Shown here one piece after another: positions 45,050 through 53,474 of a stretch of DNA of 64,000 nt (positions within the stretch are counted from its first letter, which is position 1; each line of letters begins with the position of its first letter). Origin of the DNA: an uncultured Vicinamibacterales bacterium (GTDB lineage Bacteria; Acidobacteriota; Vicinamibacteria; Vicinamibacterales; UBA8438); contig OY282382.1 of NCBI GenBank assembly GCA_958295905.1, positions 3,806,001-3,870,000 on the forward strand, written 5' to 3'. Under the pieces are notes generated by a model, which saw only the letters and a list, made by a program, of their open reading frames with translations, was not told where the DNA came from and did no database searches. The translations under genes were made by a program, and so were the position numbers.

Positions 45050-46351
45050 ATGCTGAACGGCCTGATCGTCTTCGCAGCCCTCGCGTCGGTCTTCCTGGCC
45101 GCCCTGACGGGCCAGATGCAGGCGCTGACCGACGCGATCGTCTCGTCGGCCCGGGGAGCCGTCGAGCTCGCCATCGGGCTCATCGGCCTGATGGCGTTCT
45201 TCCTCGGATTGATGCGGGTGATCGAGGACGCCGGCGCCCTGCGCCACCTCGCGCGGCTGCTCGGCCCCCTCATGCGGCGCCTCTTCCCGGGGGTTCCCGT
45301 CCACAGCCCCGCGATGAGCGCCATGATTCTGAACATCGCGGCCAACATGCTCGGGCTCGCGAATGCCGCGACCCCGTTCGGCATCAAGGCGATGGAGGAG
45401 CTCGACAAGCTGAACGGCGAGCGCGGGACCGCGACCAACGCGATGGTCCTGTTCCTCGCCATCAACACCTCGGCCCTCGCCATCCTCCCGTCCGGGGTCG
45501 TGTCGATGCGGGCGTCCGTCGGGTCCGAGGACGCCGCGGGCATCTTCTTCCCCACGTGGTTCGCCAGCGGCTGCGCCACCCTCGTCGGAGTGACCGCGGC
45601 CATCCTGCTGAGCCGGCTGGCCGCCTACCGGCGCACCGAGCCCGGGCCGGCGGCGGATGCCCCGCCCCCCGGCACCGGCGGTGACGCGGGTTCCGCCGTC
45701 GACGCGCCCGCGGCGCTCGATCCCATACCGGGGCGGCGTTGGGCCGGACGTCTGTTCTGGTTCGCTCTCGGCGGCCTGCTCGGACGCTTCATCTGGCAGC
45801 ACCGGACCGACCCGCCCTTCGAGGTCCTCGCCGGCGTCACGTCGGCCTGGATGCTCCCGCTGGTGGTGGCGGTGCTCGTGATGTACGGCTGGACGCGGGG
45901 GGTCCGGGTCTACGACTCGCTGGTGACCGGCGCCCGCCAGGGCTTCGACGTCGCGGTGCGCATCATCCCCTACCTGGTGGCCATTCTCGTCGTCGTGGGG
46001 ATGTTCCGGGCCTCGGGCGGCATCGACCTCATCACCACGGTGCTCTCGCCCCTCACGGCGCTGATCGGGCTGCCGGCCGCGGCCCTGCCGATGGCCATCC
46101 TCCGGCCCCTGACGGGGAGCGGGGCCTATGCGGTGATGGCCGAGATCATGACCGCGGAGGGTCCCGACTCGGTGGTCGGGTACATGGTCAGCACCTTCCA
46201 GGGAAGCACCGAGACGACGTTCTACACGCTGGCGGTGTACTACGGGGCGGTGGGCATCCGCCGGACCCGTCACACCGTGCCGGCGTGCCTGCTCGCCGAC
46301 ACCGCGGGCATCCTCGGCGCGGTGTTCATCGTCAATCTGATGTTCGGGTAG
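45050..46351 (+). CDS. SpmA-SpmB fusion (nucleoside recognition/Gate domain membrane protein)
   Basis: A 433-residue polytopic membrane protein. The first half (1-190; MLNGLIVFAALASVFLAALT, IGLMAFFLGLMRVIEDAG, NIAANMLGLANAATPFG, AINTSALAILPSGVVSMR) matches spore maturation protein A. The second half (about 225-433; ARQGFDVAVRIIPYLVAILV, ILRPLTGSGAYAVMAEIM, STFQGSTETTFYTLAVYYG) matches SpmB. In Bacillus these are two genes affecting spore core dehydration. The fused form is found in many non-spore-formers and is probably a transporter or channel of unknown substrate. The linker (about 190-225) is Pro/Ala/Gly-rich. It sits 52 nt after the beta-propeller gene, so cotranscription is likely. Confidence 0.9.
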   Translation: MLNGLIVFAALASVFLAALTGQMQALTDAIVSSARGAVELAIGLIGLMAFFLGLMRVIEDAGALRHLARLLGPLMRRLFPGVPVHSPAMSAMILNIAANMLGLANAATPFGIKAMEELDKLNGERGTATNAMVLFLAINTSALAILPSGVVSMRASVGSEDAAGIFFPTWFASGCATLVGVTAAILLSRLAAYRRTEPGPAADAPPPGTGGDAGSAVDAPAALDPIPGRRWAGRLFWFALGGLLGRFIWQHRTDPPFEVLAGVTSAWMLPLVVAVLVMYGWTRGVRVYDSLVTGARQGFDVAVRIIPYLVAILVVVGMFRASGGIDLITTVLSPLTALIGLPAAALPMAILRPLTGSGAYAVMAEIMTAEGPDSVVGYMVSTFQGSTETTFYTLAVYYGAVGIRRTRHTVPACLLADTAGILGAVFIVNLMFG

Positions 46352-46485
46352 GCGTTCGTGCCGTCCCGGGAGCGCTTGCGGACAGGGGTCGCGTACGAAA
46401 GTTGATCCAGCCGGCCGAAGAATCGGCCGAGTGGCCGTGGGCGGCGGGTCGGGGGCCGTCGAGCTTGCCGTCTGCTCCCGGGTGG

Positions 46486-46713
46486 CTACCGTCCCCCGCC
46501 GTTCGCCGGGTTTCGACCGCCGCCGGCTATCAGGACCTTGACTTCGGCCAGACCGATTTCGACCGTTCGCAAGCGCGCGTCAATGCTCCGGATATCGCTG
46601 CGAAGATCGTCGATTCTACCGTTCACGCTGGAAAACTGCGCCAGCATCAGCCCGGTCAGCAACCCGCCGAGGGTGATTCCCGTCCCGATGATCCACTTCG
46701 CGTCGTTGCTCAT
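46486..46713 (-). CDS. small membrane-anchored coiled-coil protein
   Basis: A 75-residue protein starting MSNDAKWIIGTGITLGGLLT. One N-terminal hydrophobic segment (WIIGTGITLGGLLTGLMLA) is followed by heptad-like residues (NGRIDDLRSDIRSIDARLRT, VEIGLAEVKVLI) and a Gly/Asn tail. It mirrors the coiled-coil protein at 6.7 kb with the anchor at the other end. An ATG at 46743 would add ten residues, but that stretch lies in repeat-like sequence (GGTTGGTTGGAGGCGGAGCC), so the ATG at 46713 is preferred. Function unknown. Confidence 0.6.
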   Translation of the reverse strand: MSNDAKWIIGTGITLGGLLTGLMLAQFSSVNGRIDDLRSDIRSIDARLRTVEIGLAEVKVLIAGGGRNPANGGGR

Positions 46714-47272
46714 CCCGGATGGCTCCGCCTCCAACCAACCCAACGATCACATCATCATCCACTGCCAACCGCCTGTCAAATCCAGCAGGATGCCTGCGGC
46801 CGGCGGAACGCCCCGCCCCACTGAATCGTCCTCGTCGGCGGCGAGCCCGGCCCGAATCGTTCGCCTGCGGCTCCGATTGCCGCCCAACCAACCCTCCGGG
46901 AGTCCGCGCCGTAGAACGGCGCGGACTCCCGGCCCCAGCGGGCTGCCCCCGCCGCAGTGGCATGTCGTCGTTCTCCGGGGCGCCGGGGCCTTGCGCGCCG
47001 CACGAGATGGAATCCCGACGCCGCGCCTACTCACACCGAAGGACGTCCATGGGCGCAACGCGCCGCGCCGACGTGACACGTGTCCGGCTCGGAACGCCTC
47101 GACCACCGCGGGCGTCCCCGCACCGTCCCCGCGCCGGCGCGCCCCCAAAACCCGGTCTTGGTGACGACGGCCCTCTCGGTCACCGGGGTAGAGTCCCGAC
47201 ATGCCCAGGGAGGCGGCTCGGGCCGGGCGCCGCCTCGTCGAGTCACCATCGGCATCCCGAGATGCTCCGGCG
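46714..47272. other. 559-base spacer with the clearest hairpin repeat
   Basis: No gene that I can support. Bases 46842-46945 carry the best-preserved hairpin repeat (separate entry). The rest (46946-47272) gives only Arg/Pro-rich frames in both directions. A stretch at about 47030-47130 translates on the minus strand to protein-like but unrecognised residues. Confidence 0.5.
46896..46932. repeat. 16-bp-stem perfect hairpin, core of a dispersed repeat family
   Basis: CCGGGAGTCCGCGCCG, loop TAGAA, CGGCGCGGACTCCCGG: every base of the 16-bp stem pairs. It is preceded by CCTGCGGCTCCGATTGCCGC and CCAACCAACCC, which also flank the copies near 42.5 and 53.6 kb. No T-run follows, so this is a repeat rather than a typical terminator. 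Confidence 0.9.
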
Positions 47273-48289
47273 TCACGACTCCGCCGACTCGCCGTAGCGG
47301 GCGCCGTCGCCGCAGCGCACCGCGGCGGTCCCCCGATCGTCGAGGTCGAGCCGTTTCAGCAACTTCGCCAGCCCCTGGCGGGTCACCCCGAGCGCCGACG
47401 CCGCCTTGGCCCGGCGGCCCCCGGCCTGCGCGAGGGCGCCGCTGACGAAGCGCCGCTCGAACACCTGCCGCGCCTCGTGCAGCGTCGGCATCCCGTTCTG
47501 CCCGCCCGCCCCGCCGGTTATGGCGGTCGGCAGCAAGGCTGGTCCCACCACGCCGCTCCGCGGCCCCCGCACGACGAGCGCCGCCACGATGTTCTCGAGC
47601 TGCCGCACGTTGCCCGGCCAGTGGTACCGGGCCAGCGCCTCCAGGGTGGACCGGGCGGGCATGGCCCGGCTCCCGGTGAGCGACCGGGCCCGCTCCCAGA
47701 AGTGCTCGGCGAGCAGCCGCACGTCGTCGCCCCGGTCCCGCAACGGCGGCACCTCGATGCGCAGCACGTCGAGTCGATACAGCAGGTCCTCCCGGAACTG
47801 CCTGGTCCTGACGTCACTCTCCAGGGGCCGGTTCGTGGCTGCGACCACCCGCACGTCGACCGCCCGTGGCACCGTATCCCCCACCCGGCGAATCTCGCCG
47901 TCCTGCAACACCCGCAGCAGCTTGGCCTGGGCGCGCGGCGACAGCTCCCCCACTTCGTCGAGAAACAGCGTGCCCCGGTCGGACGCCTCGAAGAGCCCGG
48001 CCCGGTCGGTCATCGCGCCGGTGAACGCGCCCCGGACGTAGCCGAACAGCTCCGCCTCGACGAGCTCGTCGGTCAGGGCGGCGCAGTTGACGGCCCCGAA
48101 ACGGCGCTCGGGCCGGCCGCTCAACCGGTGCACCCCGCGCGCCACGAGTTCCTTGCCGCAGCCGCTCTCGCCGGTGACGAGGACTGGGAACGGCGACTCG
48201 GCGACCCGGCGCAGGCTGCCGCGCAGCCGGGTCATGACGTCGCTCCGGCCCAGAAGTCCAAGATCGTTCGAACGGGTGTCGCGTTGCAC
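47273..48289 (-). CDS. sigma-54-interacting AAA+ transcriptional activator without sensor domain
   Basis: A 338-residue bacterial enhancer-binding protein. Walker A is [15 protein letters not shown], and the sigma-54 contact loop [16 protein letters not shown] (GAFTGA intact) precedes Walker [24 protein letters not shown] and [12 protein letters not shown] follow. The C-terminus is a FIS-type helix-turn-helix ([20 protein letters not shown]). The AAA+ domain starts about 14 residues after the GTG at 48289, so there is no receiver, GAF or PAS domain, as in PspF. The start is supported by GGAGG in GGAGGGACTCA before the GTG. It should activate sigma-54 promoters; targets and partner regulator are not visible. 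It stands alone between long repeat-bearing spacers. Confidence 0.92.
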   Translation of the reverse strand: MQRDTRSNDLGLLGRSDVMTRLRGSLRRVAESPFPVLVTGESGCGKELVARGVHRLSGRPERRFGAVNCAALTDELVEAELFGYVRGAFTGAMTDRAGLFEASDRGTLFLDEVGELSPRAQAKLLRVLQDGEIRRVGDTVPRAVDVRVVAATNRPLESDVRTRQFREDLLYRLDVLRIEVPPLRDRGDDVRLLAEHFWERARSLTGSRAMPARSTLEALARYHWPGNVRQLENIVAALVVRGPRSGVVGPALLPTAITGGAGGQNGMPTLHEARQVFERRFVSGALAQAGGRRAKAASALGVTRQGLAKLLKRLDLDDRGTAAVRCGDGARYGESAES

Positions 48290-49552
48290 TGAGTCCCTCC
48301 GTCATCGAGTTCCGGCCGCCGTCGTTCGTGCCCCCGTCCCGCCGGAACGCGGTCCCGGGCGACGAGGCGAACACGCCGGCCCCTCGGCAATCGACCGGCG
48401 CCGGCGCCAGCCGCGTGTTGCGTCCCGAATCTAAAACCCCACCGTGGTCCGTCCGATAGGTCACGCCCCATTGCAAAATGCCGGCCGGAAGCGCCCGGCG
48501 CCGGCGCCCTGTCCGCCGTGCGGTACAGAGCGCACGGCTCCGCCCGACATCGCAGGAACTGCGCAGGCCCGACCGCATCATCCGCGCGCTTTCTAACCGC
48601 TCCCGAATGCGGCAACCGGCGGCGGCCGGACGACCGGCGGCTCTTCCGGCCGCGGCGGAAGGTTCCCTTTCGCACCGCCCGCCGGCCCTTGGCTGTTGCC
48701 GAATGCGTAACCGCGATCGATTCGAGCCCGGCGCCGACCCCAAGCTGTGGTGGTGGTCCGGGCATCGTCCGACCGACAGTTTCGGCCTGCGCCCACCGGC
48801 GTCAAGGCCCGTCGCTTCGCTCCGCGGGAGCGTCTCACGCTGACTGCGCGTGACGGCTCGCCCCCGATTCGAGGGGCGCCACCGTCTTGCCGACCGCTCG
48901 GCGCCGCGTGAGACCCACGATTTCCGCACGTCCGGAGCCCCAGAACCCGGCCACGATGCTGCCGTGCGGAGCGTGGGATGCTGCTTCGCTCCGCCCCCGC
49001 TTCGCGGGCTTCCCGCTCTCGGCCTTGACGACGGCTCCGCGCACACTTGGCCAGACCGGCATTTATCGGACGATGCCCTGCCCTGACCCCCTACATGTTG
49101 TGGTCGACCGGTCTGGATTGACGTACTCTACGGGCGACTGTTGACAGGCGCCTCTTCCATCAAGGGCAGGTACGCCCGCTACCCCGTTGGCGCGGTGCCC
49201 CGCCACGTCCGGAATCGTGGTGCGGACAGCACCTCCGTCAGAACCACGATCCCGCTCGACGCGCCGGTCGTTTGCTGCGAAACATGTCCCGACGCTTGGC
49301 GGCGTTGGGGTGATCGGCGTCCCCGATCATCATGACGGTTTGGAGATTGGCGACGGCGTCCGCCTGGCCGACGTCACGGAAGGGGCGATTCAAGGCCGAC
49401 ATCCGCGATCTTCCGCCGGATGCGCCGATGTTGACCGATGGGCGGAACACAAGGCTCTTCCGCGGGAGCGGGATCCTGAAGATCGAAGGCCGGAACTCCG
49501 TGGGGAACGGTGTCGGCGCCGGGCTCGGGGTGGCGGGTCAAGTCCTTGCCGG
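48290..49552. other. 1.26-kb spacer with dispersed repeat and possible gene relics
   Basis: No intact gene seen. Bases about 48,695-49,130 hold the longest copy of the dispersed spacer repeat. At 49,200-49,500 the minus strand has an open stretch with protein-like composition (ADAVANLQTVMMIGDADHPN, AAKRRDMFRSKRPA) that matches no family I recognise. It could be the remains of a gene. A GTTGACA-type sequence occurs at about 49,139. Confidence 0.45.
48695..49130. repeat. dispersed spacer repeat, copy 2 (longest)
   Basis: It includes CGATCGATTCGAGCCCGGCG, then TGTGGTGGTGG and GCATCGTCCGACCGACAG as in copy 1. At 48,836-48,960 it has CACGCTGACTGCGCGTGACG, CCGATTCGAGGGGCGCCACC and GTCTTGCCGACC as in copy 3 (57.7 kb). 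It ends CATGTTGTGGTCGA at about 49,093, again as in copy 1. Copies 1 and 3 therefore match different parts of this one. Confidence 0.65.
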
Positions 49553-50485
49553 TCAGAACCGGTATTTCATGTTGAGGCTGACAGCCAGGAATCGAAGGTC
49601 GTTCGTCCTTACATAGTACGTAACAGGCACCGGCGGGTTGCCGGCCACGGACGCATGGCCACGCAGATAATCGTATTCCGATTCGTCATCGAATTCACCG
49701 AGACCCACCCATCGAAACTTGACGCCGAGGGTGACCGGATCGCTGACCTGATAATCCAGGCCGGCGATTGCCTGATAGCCGATCAGCGTATCCGACAGCC
49801 TGGCTCTGTCAATGGTGTTCGTGCCCAAAAAGCGCCGGTTCAACTCCTCTTCCCTCACGCCTGCGGGATCGACGATCAGGTTGTCGGGTCCGAGGATATT
49901 CGTCCGGTGCCACAGCGTCCGGTACTCGACCGATACGTCCGAAAAACCGATTCCCATCCCCAGGTACGGAGTAAGCTTCGAGCCGGAGCGAAAATCGTAG
50001 TACATGTTGGCGAAAACGCTGTGCGACATCGCGTCATCAACGGCGTCCTGGACCATGTCGAGCGTCGGATCCGTGGTGGGGTCGTAATTCGGACCGTAGG
50101 GTATGGCCGTGCTGTCGTGGGTGGTGCTGCGATAGAAATATTCTCCATCGACTCTGAGGTTCCGCATGTGATATCCCAGGACCATCCCGGCCAGGATCCC
50201 CGCTCCTCCATCGAACGACTCCTCCAGAGGCCCCCACGGCTGAGGAGCGTCGCTGCACGCTCCCGGTTCGACCTGAACACGTTCAGGGTTCAGGGTCACG
50301 TCGCACCGGACCGACAACACACCGGACGATGATGACCAATCATCCAGCCCCCCGGTCGTCGCGTCGATTCGGGGAGCCGCCGCGACTCCCAGCTCCATCC
50401 CCAGGTACCAGCCGTCCTGCGCCCGCGCCCGACCGGGAAACACGAACAGGACCAGCACGATCGCCACCGGCAGACCCCTCCGCAT
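49553..50485 (-). CDS. outer-membrane beta-barrel protein
   Basis: A 310-residue exported protein. A signal peptide (RRGLPVAIVLVLFVFPGRARA) is followed by alternating-hydrophobic strands, among them GWYLGMELGVAAAP, GILAGMVLGYHMRNLRVDGE, KLTPYLGMGIGFSDVSVEYR, QAIAGLDYQVSDPVTLGVKF and a final LAVSLNMKYRF ending in Phe. This is the pattern of OmpA-like/surface-antigen barrels. The ATG at 50485 has GGGGAGG just upstream. The open frame continues to 50608, but that part is the tail of a decayed upstream gene. Role, whether a porin or structural, is unknown. Confidence 0.85.
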   Translation of the reverse strand: MRRGLPVAIVLVLFVFPGRARAQDGWYLGMELGVAAAPRIDATTGGLDDWSSSSGVLSVRCDVTLNPERVQVEPGACSDAPQPWGPLEESFDGGAGILAGMVLGYHMRNLRVDGEYFYRSTTHDSTAIPYGPNYDPTTDPTLDMVQDAVDDAMSHSVFANMYYDFRSGSKLTPYLGMGIGFSDVSVEYRTLWHRTNILGPDNLIVDPAGVREEELNRRFLGTNTIDRARLSDTLIGYQAIAGLDYQVSDPVTLGVKFRWVGLGEFDDESEYDYLRGHASVAGNPPVPVTYYVRTNDLRFLAVSLNMKYRF

Positions 50486-50579
50486 GGTTCCTCCCCGCCC
50501 GTCTTTGCAGGCCGGTTCACGTGCAGGGCCGGTCATGATTGCCCGTCCCCGCTCGAATGTACCAACATTCTCCCTCGTG

Positions 50580-50808
50580 CCGCTCCCCTCGTCGCGCCGT
50601 GTGACCACGATCAGATAGGTGCCGCCGCCTCTCTCGGATGGCTTTCAGTTCAGCGGGATACCGCGTTCGCTCGCCCGACTGGTTCCCCCCCCGGAAGCGG
50701 GAGTGTTCTGATGTCACGACCGCGGAAGTTACGCCGTTTGAGGAACCGCCGCACGAATGCATCCGTCTGCGAGTCCTCGCAAAGCAGCGTGATGTGGACT
50801 CGACTCAC
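50580..50808 (-). pseudogene. decayed partner gene, TOPRIM-like remnant
   Basis: From a GTG at 50808, overlapping the previous stop (GTGA), the frame reads VSRVHITLLCEDSQTDAFVR and FLKRRNFRGRDIRTLPLPGG. A run of eight G (minus strand, about 50,691-50,698) then shifts it; with seven G the next frame would continue NQSGERTRYPAELKAIRERR. A second shift at a GGCGGCGGC tract leads into TYLIVVTRRDEGS. An acidic CED motif followed by a VVTxxDEG motif resembles TOPRIM or DUF4276-like nuclease partners of ATPases. The remains then run into the leader of the outer-membrane protein gene. Family placement is tentative; the frame disruption is directly visible. Confidence 0.65.
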
Positions 50809-51235
50809 TCTCTGTCCCAACCTCGTATCATCGTTTCCGACAGCGAGATGCCGTCGACCGTCCGGTCCGGCTGGTCGTTGACCCGCACCGGCCCGGTCCC
50901 GTCCCGGTAGAACCATCGGCCCTTCGCTCCAGCCAGGTAGTCGATGCTCGCCGAGCGCCTCGAACAACCCGGCGATCGCGCCCATGTTCTCCTGCGCGGC
51001 GTGGCGGTACCAGCCAACGAAGTTCTGCATGAATGGTTCGAGAAACTCGTCTTCGCTTCTCGTCTCCGGTTCGAAGAGCGGAGGACACGGACCGGCGACG
51101 ACGAAGTTCGCGATCGCCCGCCGGAACCGTGTCAGCTTTCGATTGTCGGGCCTCTCGTTCAGAGCTCCGATGCCCGAGCGCGACCAATCGAAAGGGTATT
51201 CCGGCCCTTTGCATAGTCGTCGTGGTACAACTGGG
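50805..51235 (-). pseudogene. truncated, frameshifted AAA-type ATPase C-terminus
   Basis: Three frames join into one protein-like sequence. LYHDDYAKGRNTLSIG (from about 51,232) is followed after a shift by SGIGALNERPDNRKLTRFRR, AIANFVVAGPCPPLFEPETR and EDEFLEPFMQNFVGWYRHAA, up to EALGEH. After a second shift near 50,944 comes DYLAGAKGRWFYRDGTGPVR to ISLSETMIRGWDRE and a stop at 50805. It resembles the C-terminal part of AAA family ATPases paired with nuclease-like partners, from memory of such proteins. The Walker A region and everything N-terminal is missing: the fragment starts about 10 nt past the stop of the CxxCH protein gene, which marks a deletion or rearrangement junction. Confidence 0.7.
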
Positions 51236-51244
51236 CGGTGCCGC

Positions 51245-53335
51245 CTAGTGCGCCAGCGGGTCGGGGCGGATCTGGAACTTCACCGCCTTCTGGTTCGTGC
51301 CGGGGCCGCCCTCGAGGTGCCAGGCGGCGTAGTTCGAGTAGCTCGACCAGAGCCCCCTGCCCTTCCAGCCGGCCGCCGGGTCGTCGATGCGACCGTTCGA
51401 CGACCGGGAAAAGAAGCCCATCGGATACGGCACCCGCAGGGTGACGAACTGCTCGGTGTCGGGCACGAAGACCTCGAGCGAGTCGGTGTTCACGACGCCG
51501 TACAGGGGCACGTCGGGCCCGAGGCCGAGAACGTCGTGGTGGTCGACCTGGGTGAGGTAACTCTCGTCGGCGTTGATCGGGAACGCCTCGGCGTTCTGGT
51601 AGATCGGCTTGTCCATCCGGTAGAAGGTCCAGCCCTCGGGGCATCCCTGCCCGTCCGCCTGCGGGCCCGAGATGTCGGCGCATTGGCTGCGGTCGAACCT
51701 CGCGAAGTGGCCGCTGCCCCGCCAGTCCTGCCACGCGACGCCCTCGGTGGTCAGGTGCAGGCCGCCGCTCCCGTAGGCGGTGGGGTTCGTGACCGAGGGG
51801 GGCGGCTCGTACAGCTCGGCCACACACGACCCGGGCGGGTTGTCGCCGAGCTCGAGGCGGACGAGCTGGCGCTGGGTCCGGCCGTTGCCCGAGCACCAGA
51901 CGCTGGCGTCGGCGGGGTTCACCGCCGGCGAATAGCAGCCGAACTGGATGCGGTGGTCGCGGGTCGGGTCGATGGCCTCGCCCGGCTCGGTCCAACCCGG
52001 GGTGATGACGCCGTCCTGGTTGGTGTCGACGACGCCGGGGCACCAGCCCTGCGCCGCCTCCGCGTCGCCCGTCTCGTCCCAGATCTCCATGTCGATCCAG
52101 CCGAGTCCGCTGTTGAAGCCGTAGTAGATGCGTTCGTCCTCGCCGATCTGGTTGTGGTCGGCCGAGAAGCAGGTGTCGATCTCCGAGAACGCCTCGGTCT
52201 CGGGATCGTACATGAACACCTGCCGCGTCCCCTGCGCGAGCGGGTAGTGGCGGCCGAAGGCGTTCTCGGTGCAGAACGCCGGCTGCTCGCCGGGGGCGCG
52301 GACGCGGCCGGTCAGCCACACCCGCCCGTCGCCGTCCATGGCGACGCTGCGGGGGTCGGACTGCCGGGCCCAGACCGGGTCGTCGCCCCAGTACGGCGAC
52401 TCGGGGGTCCGCCCCTGGATGGTCGGGCCGCTCGACGGGATGTCGATGGTGAAGGCGCGGTGCTCGACGGGGTCGACGACGGCGAGGATGTCGCTCGGCT
52501 GCACGACGCCGTAGACCAGTCCGTCGGCGTTGACGGTGGCGTCCCGCACGTCGGACGCGGCGCTGTCGGTGCGCCCGTCGGTCTGCGTGCCCCAGTCCCA
52601 CAGGGTGACGACGACGTTGCGCTCGATGCCGGTCGGCCGGGGCGGGGTCTGGGTGGGGGCCTCGCCGGCCGCGATGCGCTCGGTCCAGTCCGCGAACATG
52701 CGGCGCTGGTCGCCCAGCCGCCCGAACGCGCCCGCCATGCTCGACCCCATCGGGCCCATCGCGACCCGGCGGTCCCACGCCGCGAGGTGCGAGTCGGCGG
52801 CATCGAGAATGTCGCCCGGTATCTCCCGCGTCGCGCGGTTGCCGACTTGGTGGCAGTTCATGCAGCCGGTCACTTGGCTGCCCAACTCCTGTTGCGAATG
52901 CTCTCCTTCCGGCAACTCCAGCATCGACAGCCACCACGCGGCCGGATAGACGGCGGCCGCCGCGCGGGCATCGGGCGCCACCACGCCTTCGAGGTCGACG
53001 GTCTGACCCGGCGACGCGGTGACCCGCGGCGAGTCGACGAGGCCGTAGCCGCGCACGAACAGCTCATAGGTCGCGTCGGGCAGGTCGGGGAGCACGTAGC
53101 GCCCTTCGTCGTCGGTGGCGACGATGCGAATGAACCGGGTCGGCAGATCCGTGGTCTCGGCGACGACCCAGACCCCCGCCTCGGGTCCCGCGCTGCTGGT
53201 GACGACGCCCCCGATGTCGTCGGCGTCGATCGTCACCCCGCCGGCTTCCTGTCGCCCCTCGACGGCCAAGCCGGACACCGCGGCGAGCATCGCCGCCGCC
53301 ACTCCCGCCAACAGTCCTCTGCGCAGTCTGCCCAT
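51245..53335 (-). CDS. secreted protein with carboxypeptidase-regulatory domain and CxxCH heme site
   Basis: A 696-residue exported protein. The signal peptide is RGLLAGVAAAMLAAVSGLAV. Residues about 40-115 form a carboxypeptidase regulatory-like/SpaA-type beta sandwich (GGVVTSSAGPEAGVWVVAET, DEGRYVLPDLPDATYELFVR). A single c-type heme site, GCMNCHQVGNRATRE, lies near residue 158. The C-terminal 450 residues look like a beta-propeller with D-x-D-G repeats (DGDGRVWLTGRVR, NPADASVWCSGNG) and many Trp and Cys residues. It may be a quinoprotein-like or lyase-like electron-transfer protein; no catalytic motif is certain. It follows the DUF1552 gene on the same strand but is separated by a strong terminator. 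Confidence 0.8.
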   Translation of the reverse strand: MGRLRRGLLAGVAAAMLAAVSGLAVEGRQEAGGVTIDADDIGGVVTSSAGPEAGVWVVAETTDLPTRFIRIVATDDEGRYVLPDLPDATYELFVRGYGLVDSPRVTASPGQTVDLEGVVAPDARAAAAVYPAAWWLSMLELPEGEHSQQELGSQVTGCMNCHQVGNRATREIPGDILDAADSHLAAWDRRVAMGPMGSSMAGAFGRLGDQRRMFADWTERIAAGEAPTQTPPRPTGIERNVVVTLWDWGTQTDGRTDSAASDVRDATVNADGLVYGVVQPSDILAVVDPVEHRAFTIDIPSSGPTIQGRTPESPYWGDDPVWARQSDPRSVAMDGDGRVWLTGRVRAPGEQPAFCTENAFGRHYPLAQGTRQVFMYDPETEAFSEIDTCFSADHNQIGEDERIYYGFNSGLGWIDMEIWDETGDAEAAQGWCPGVVDTNQDGVITPGWTEPGEAIDPTRDHRIQFGCYSPAVNPADASVWCSGNGRTQRQLVRLELGDNPPGSCVAELYEPPPSVTNPTAYGSGGLHLTTEGVAWQDWRGSGHFARFDRSQCADISGPQADGQGCPEGWTFYRMDKPIYQNAEAFPINADESYLTQVDHHDVLGLGPDVPLYGVVNTDSLEVFVPDTEQFVTLRVPYPMGFFSRSSNGRIDDPAAGWKGRGLWSSYSNYAAWHLEGGPGTNQKAVKFQIRPDPLAH

Positions 53336-53474
53336 TCCGCCCTCCCCCGCGGCCGCGATGGCGGCCGGCGCTTCCCCGGTTCCTGACCCGGCACCGACGG
53401 TCCCGGCGTTCGCCCGCCGCTGGAGCGGCGCCGCGATACCGCCACAGAACCCGCCGGGTCCCCCACAAACGAAA

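Noticed and set aside
46486-46743. Longer form of the small coiled-coil protein starting at 46743
   Set aside because: The extra ten codons are made of repeat-family sequence; the ATG at 46713 directly precedes the hydrophobic segment.
50984-53386. 800-codon plus-strand frame
   Set aside because: It is antisense to the CxxCH protein; the translation is Val/Gly/Arg/Asp-rich without motifs.
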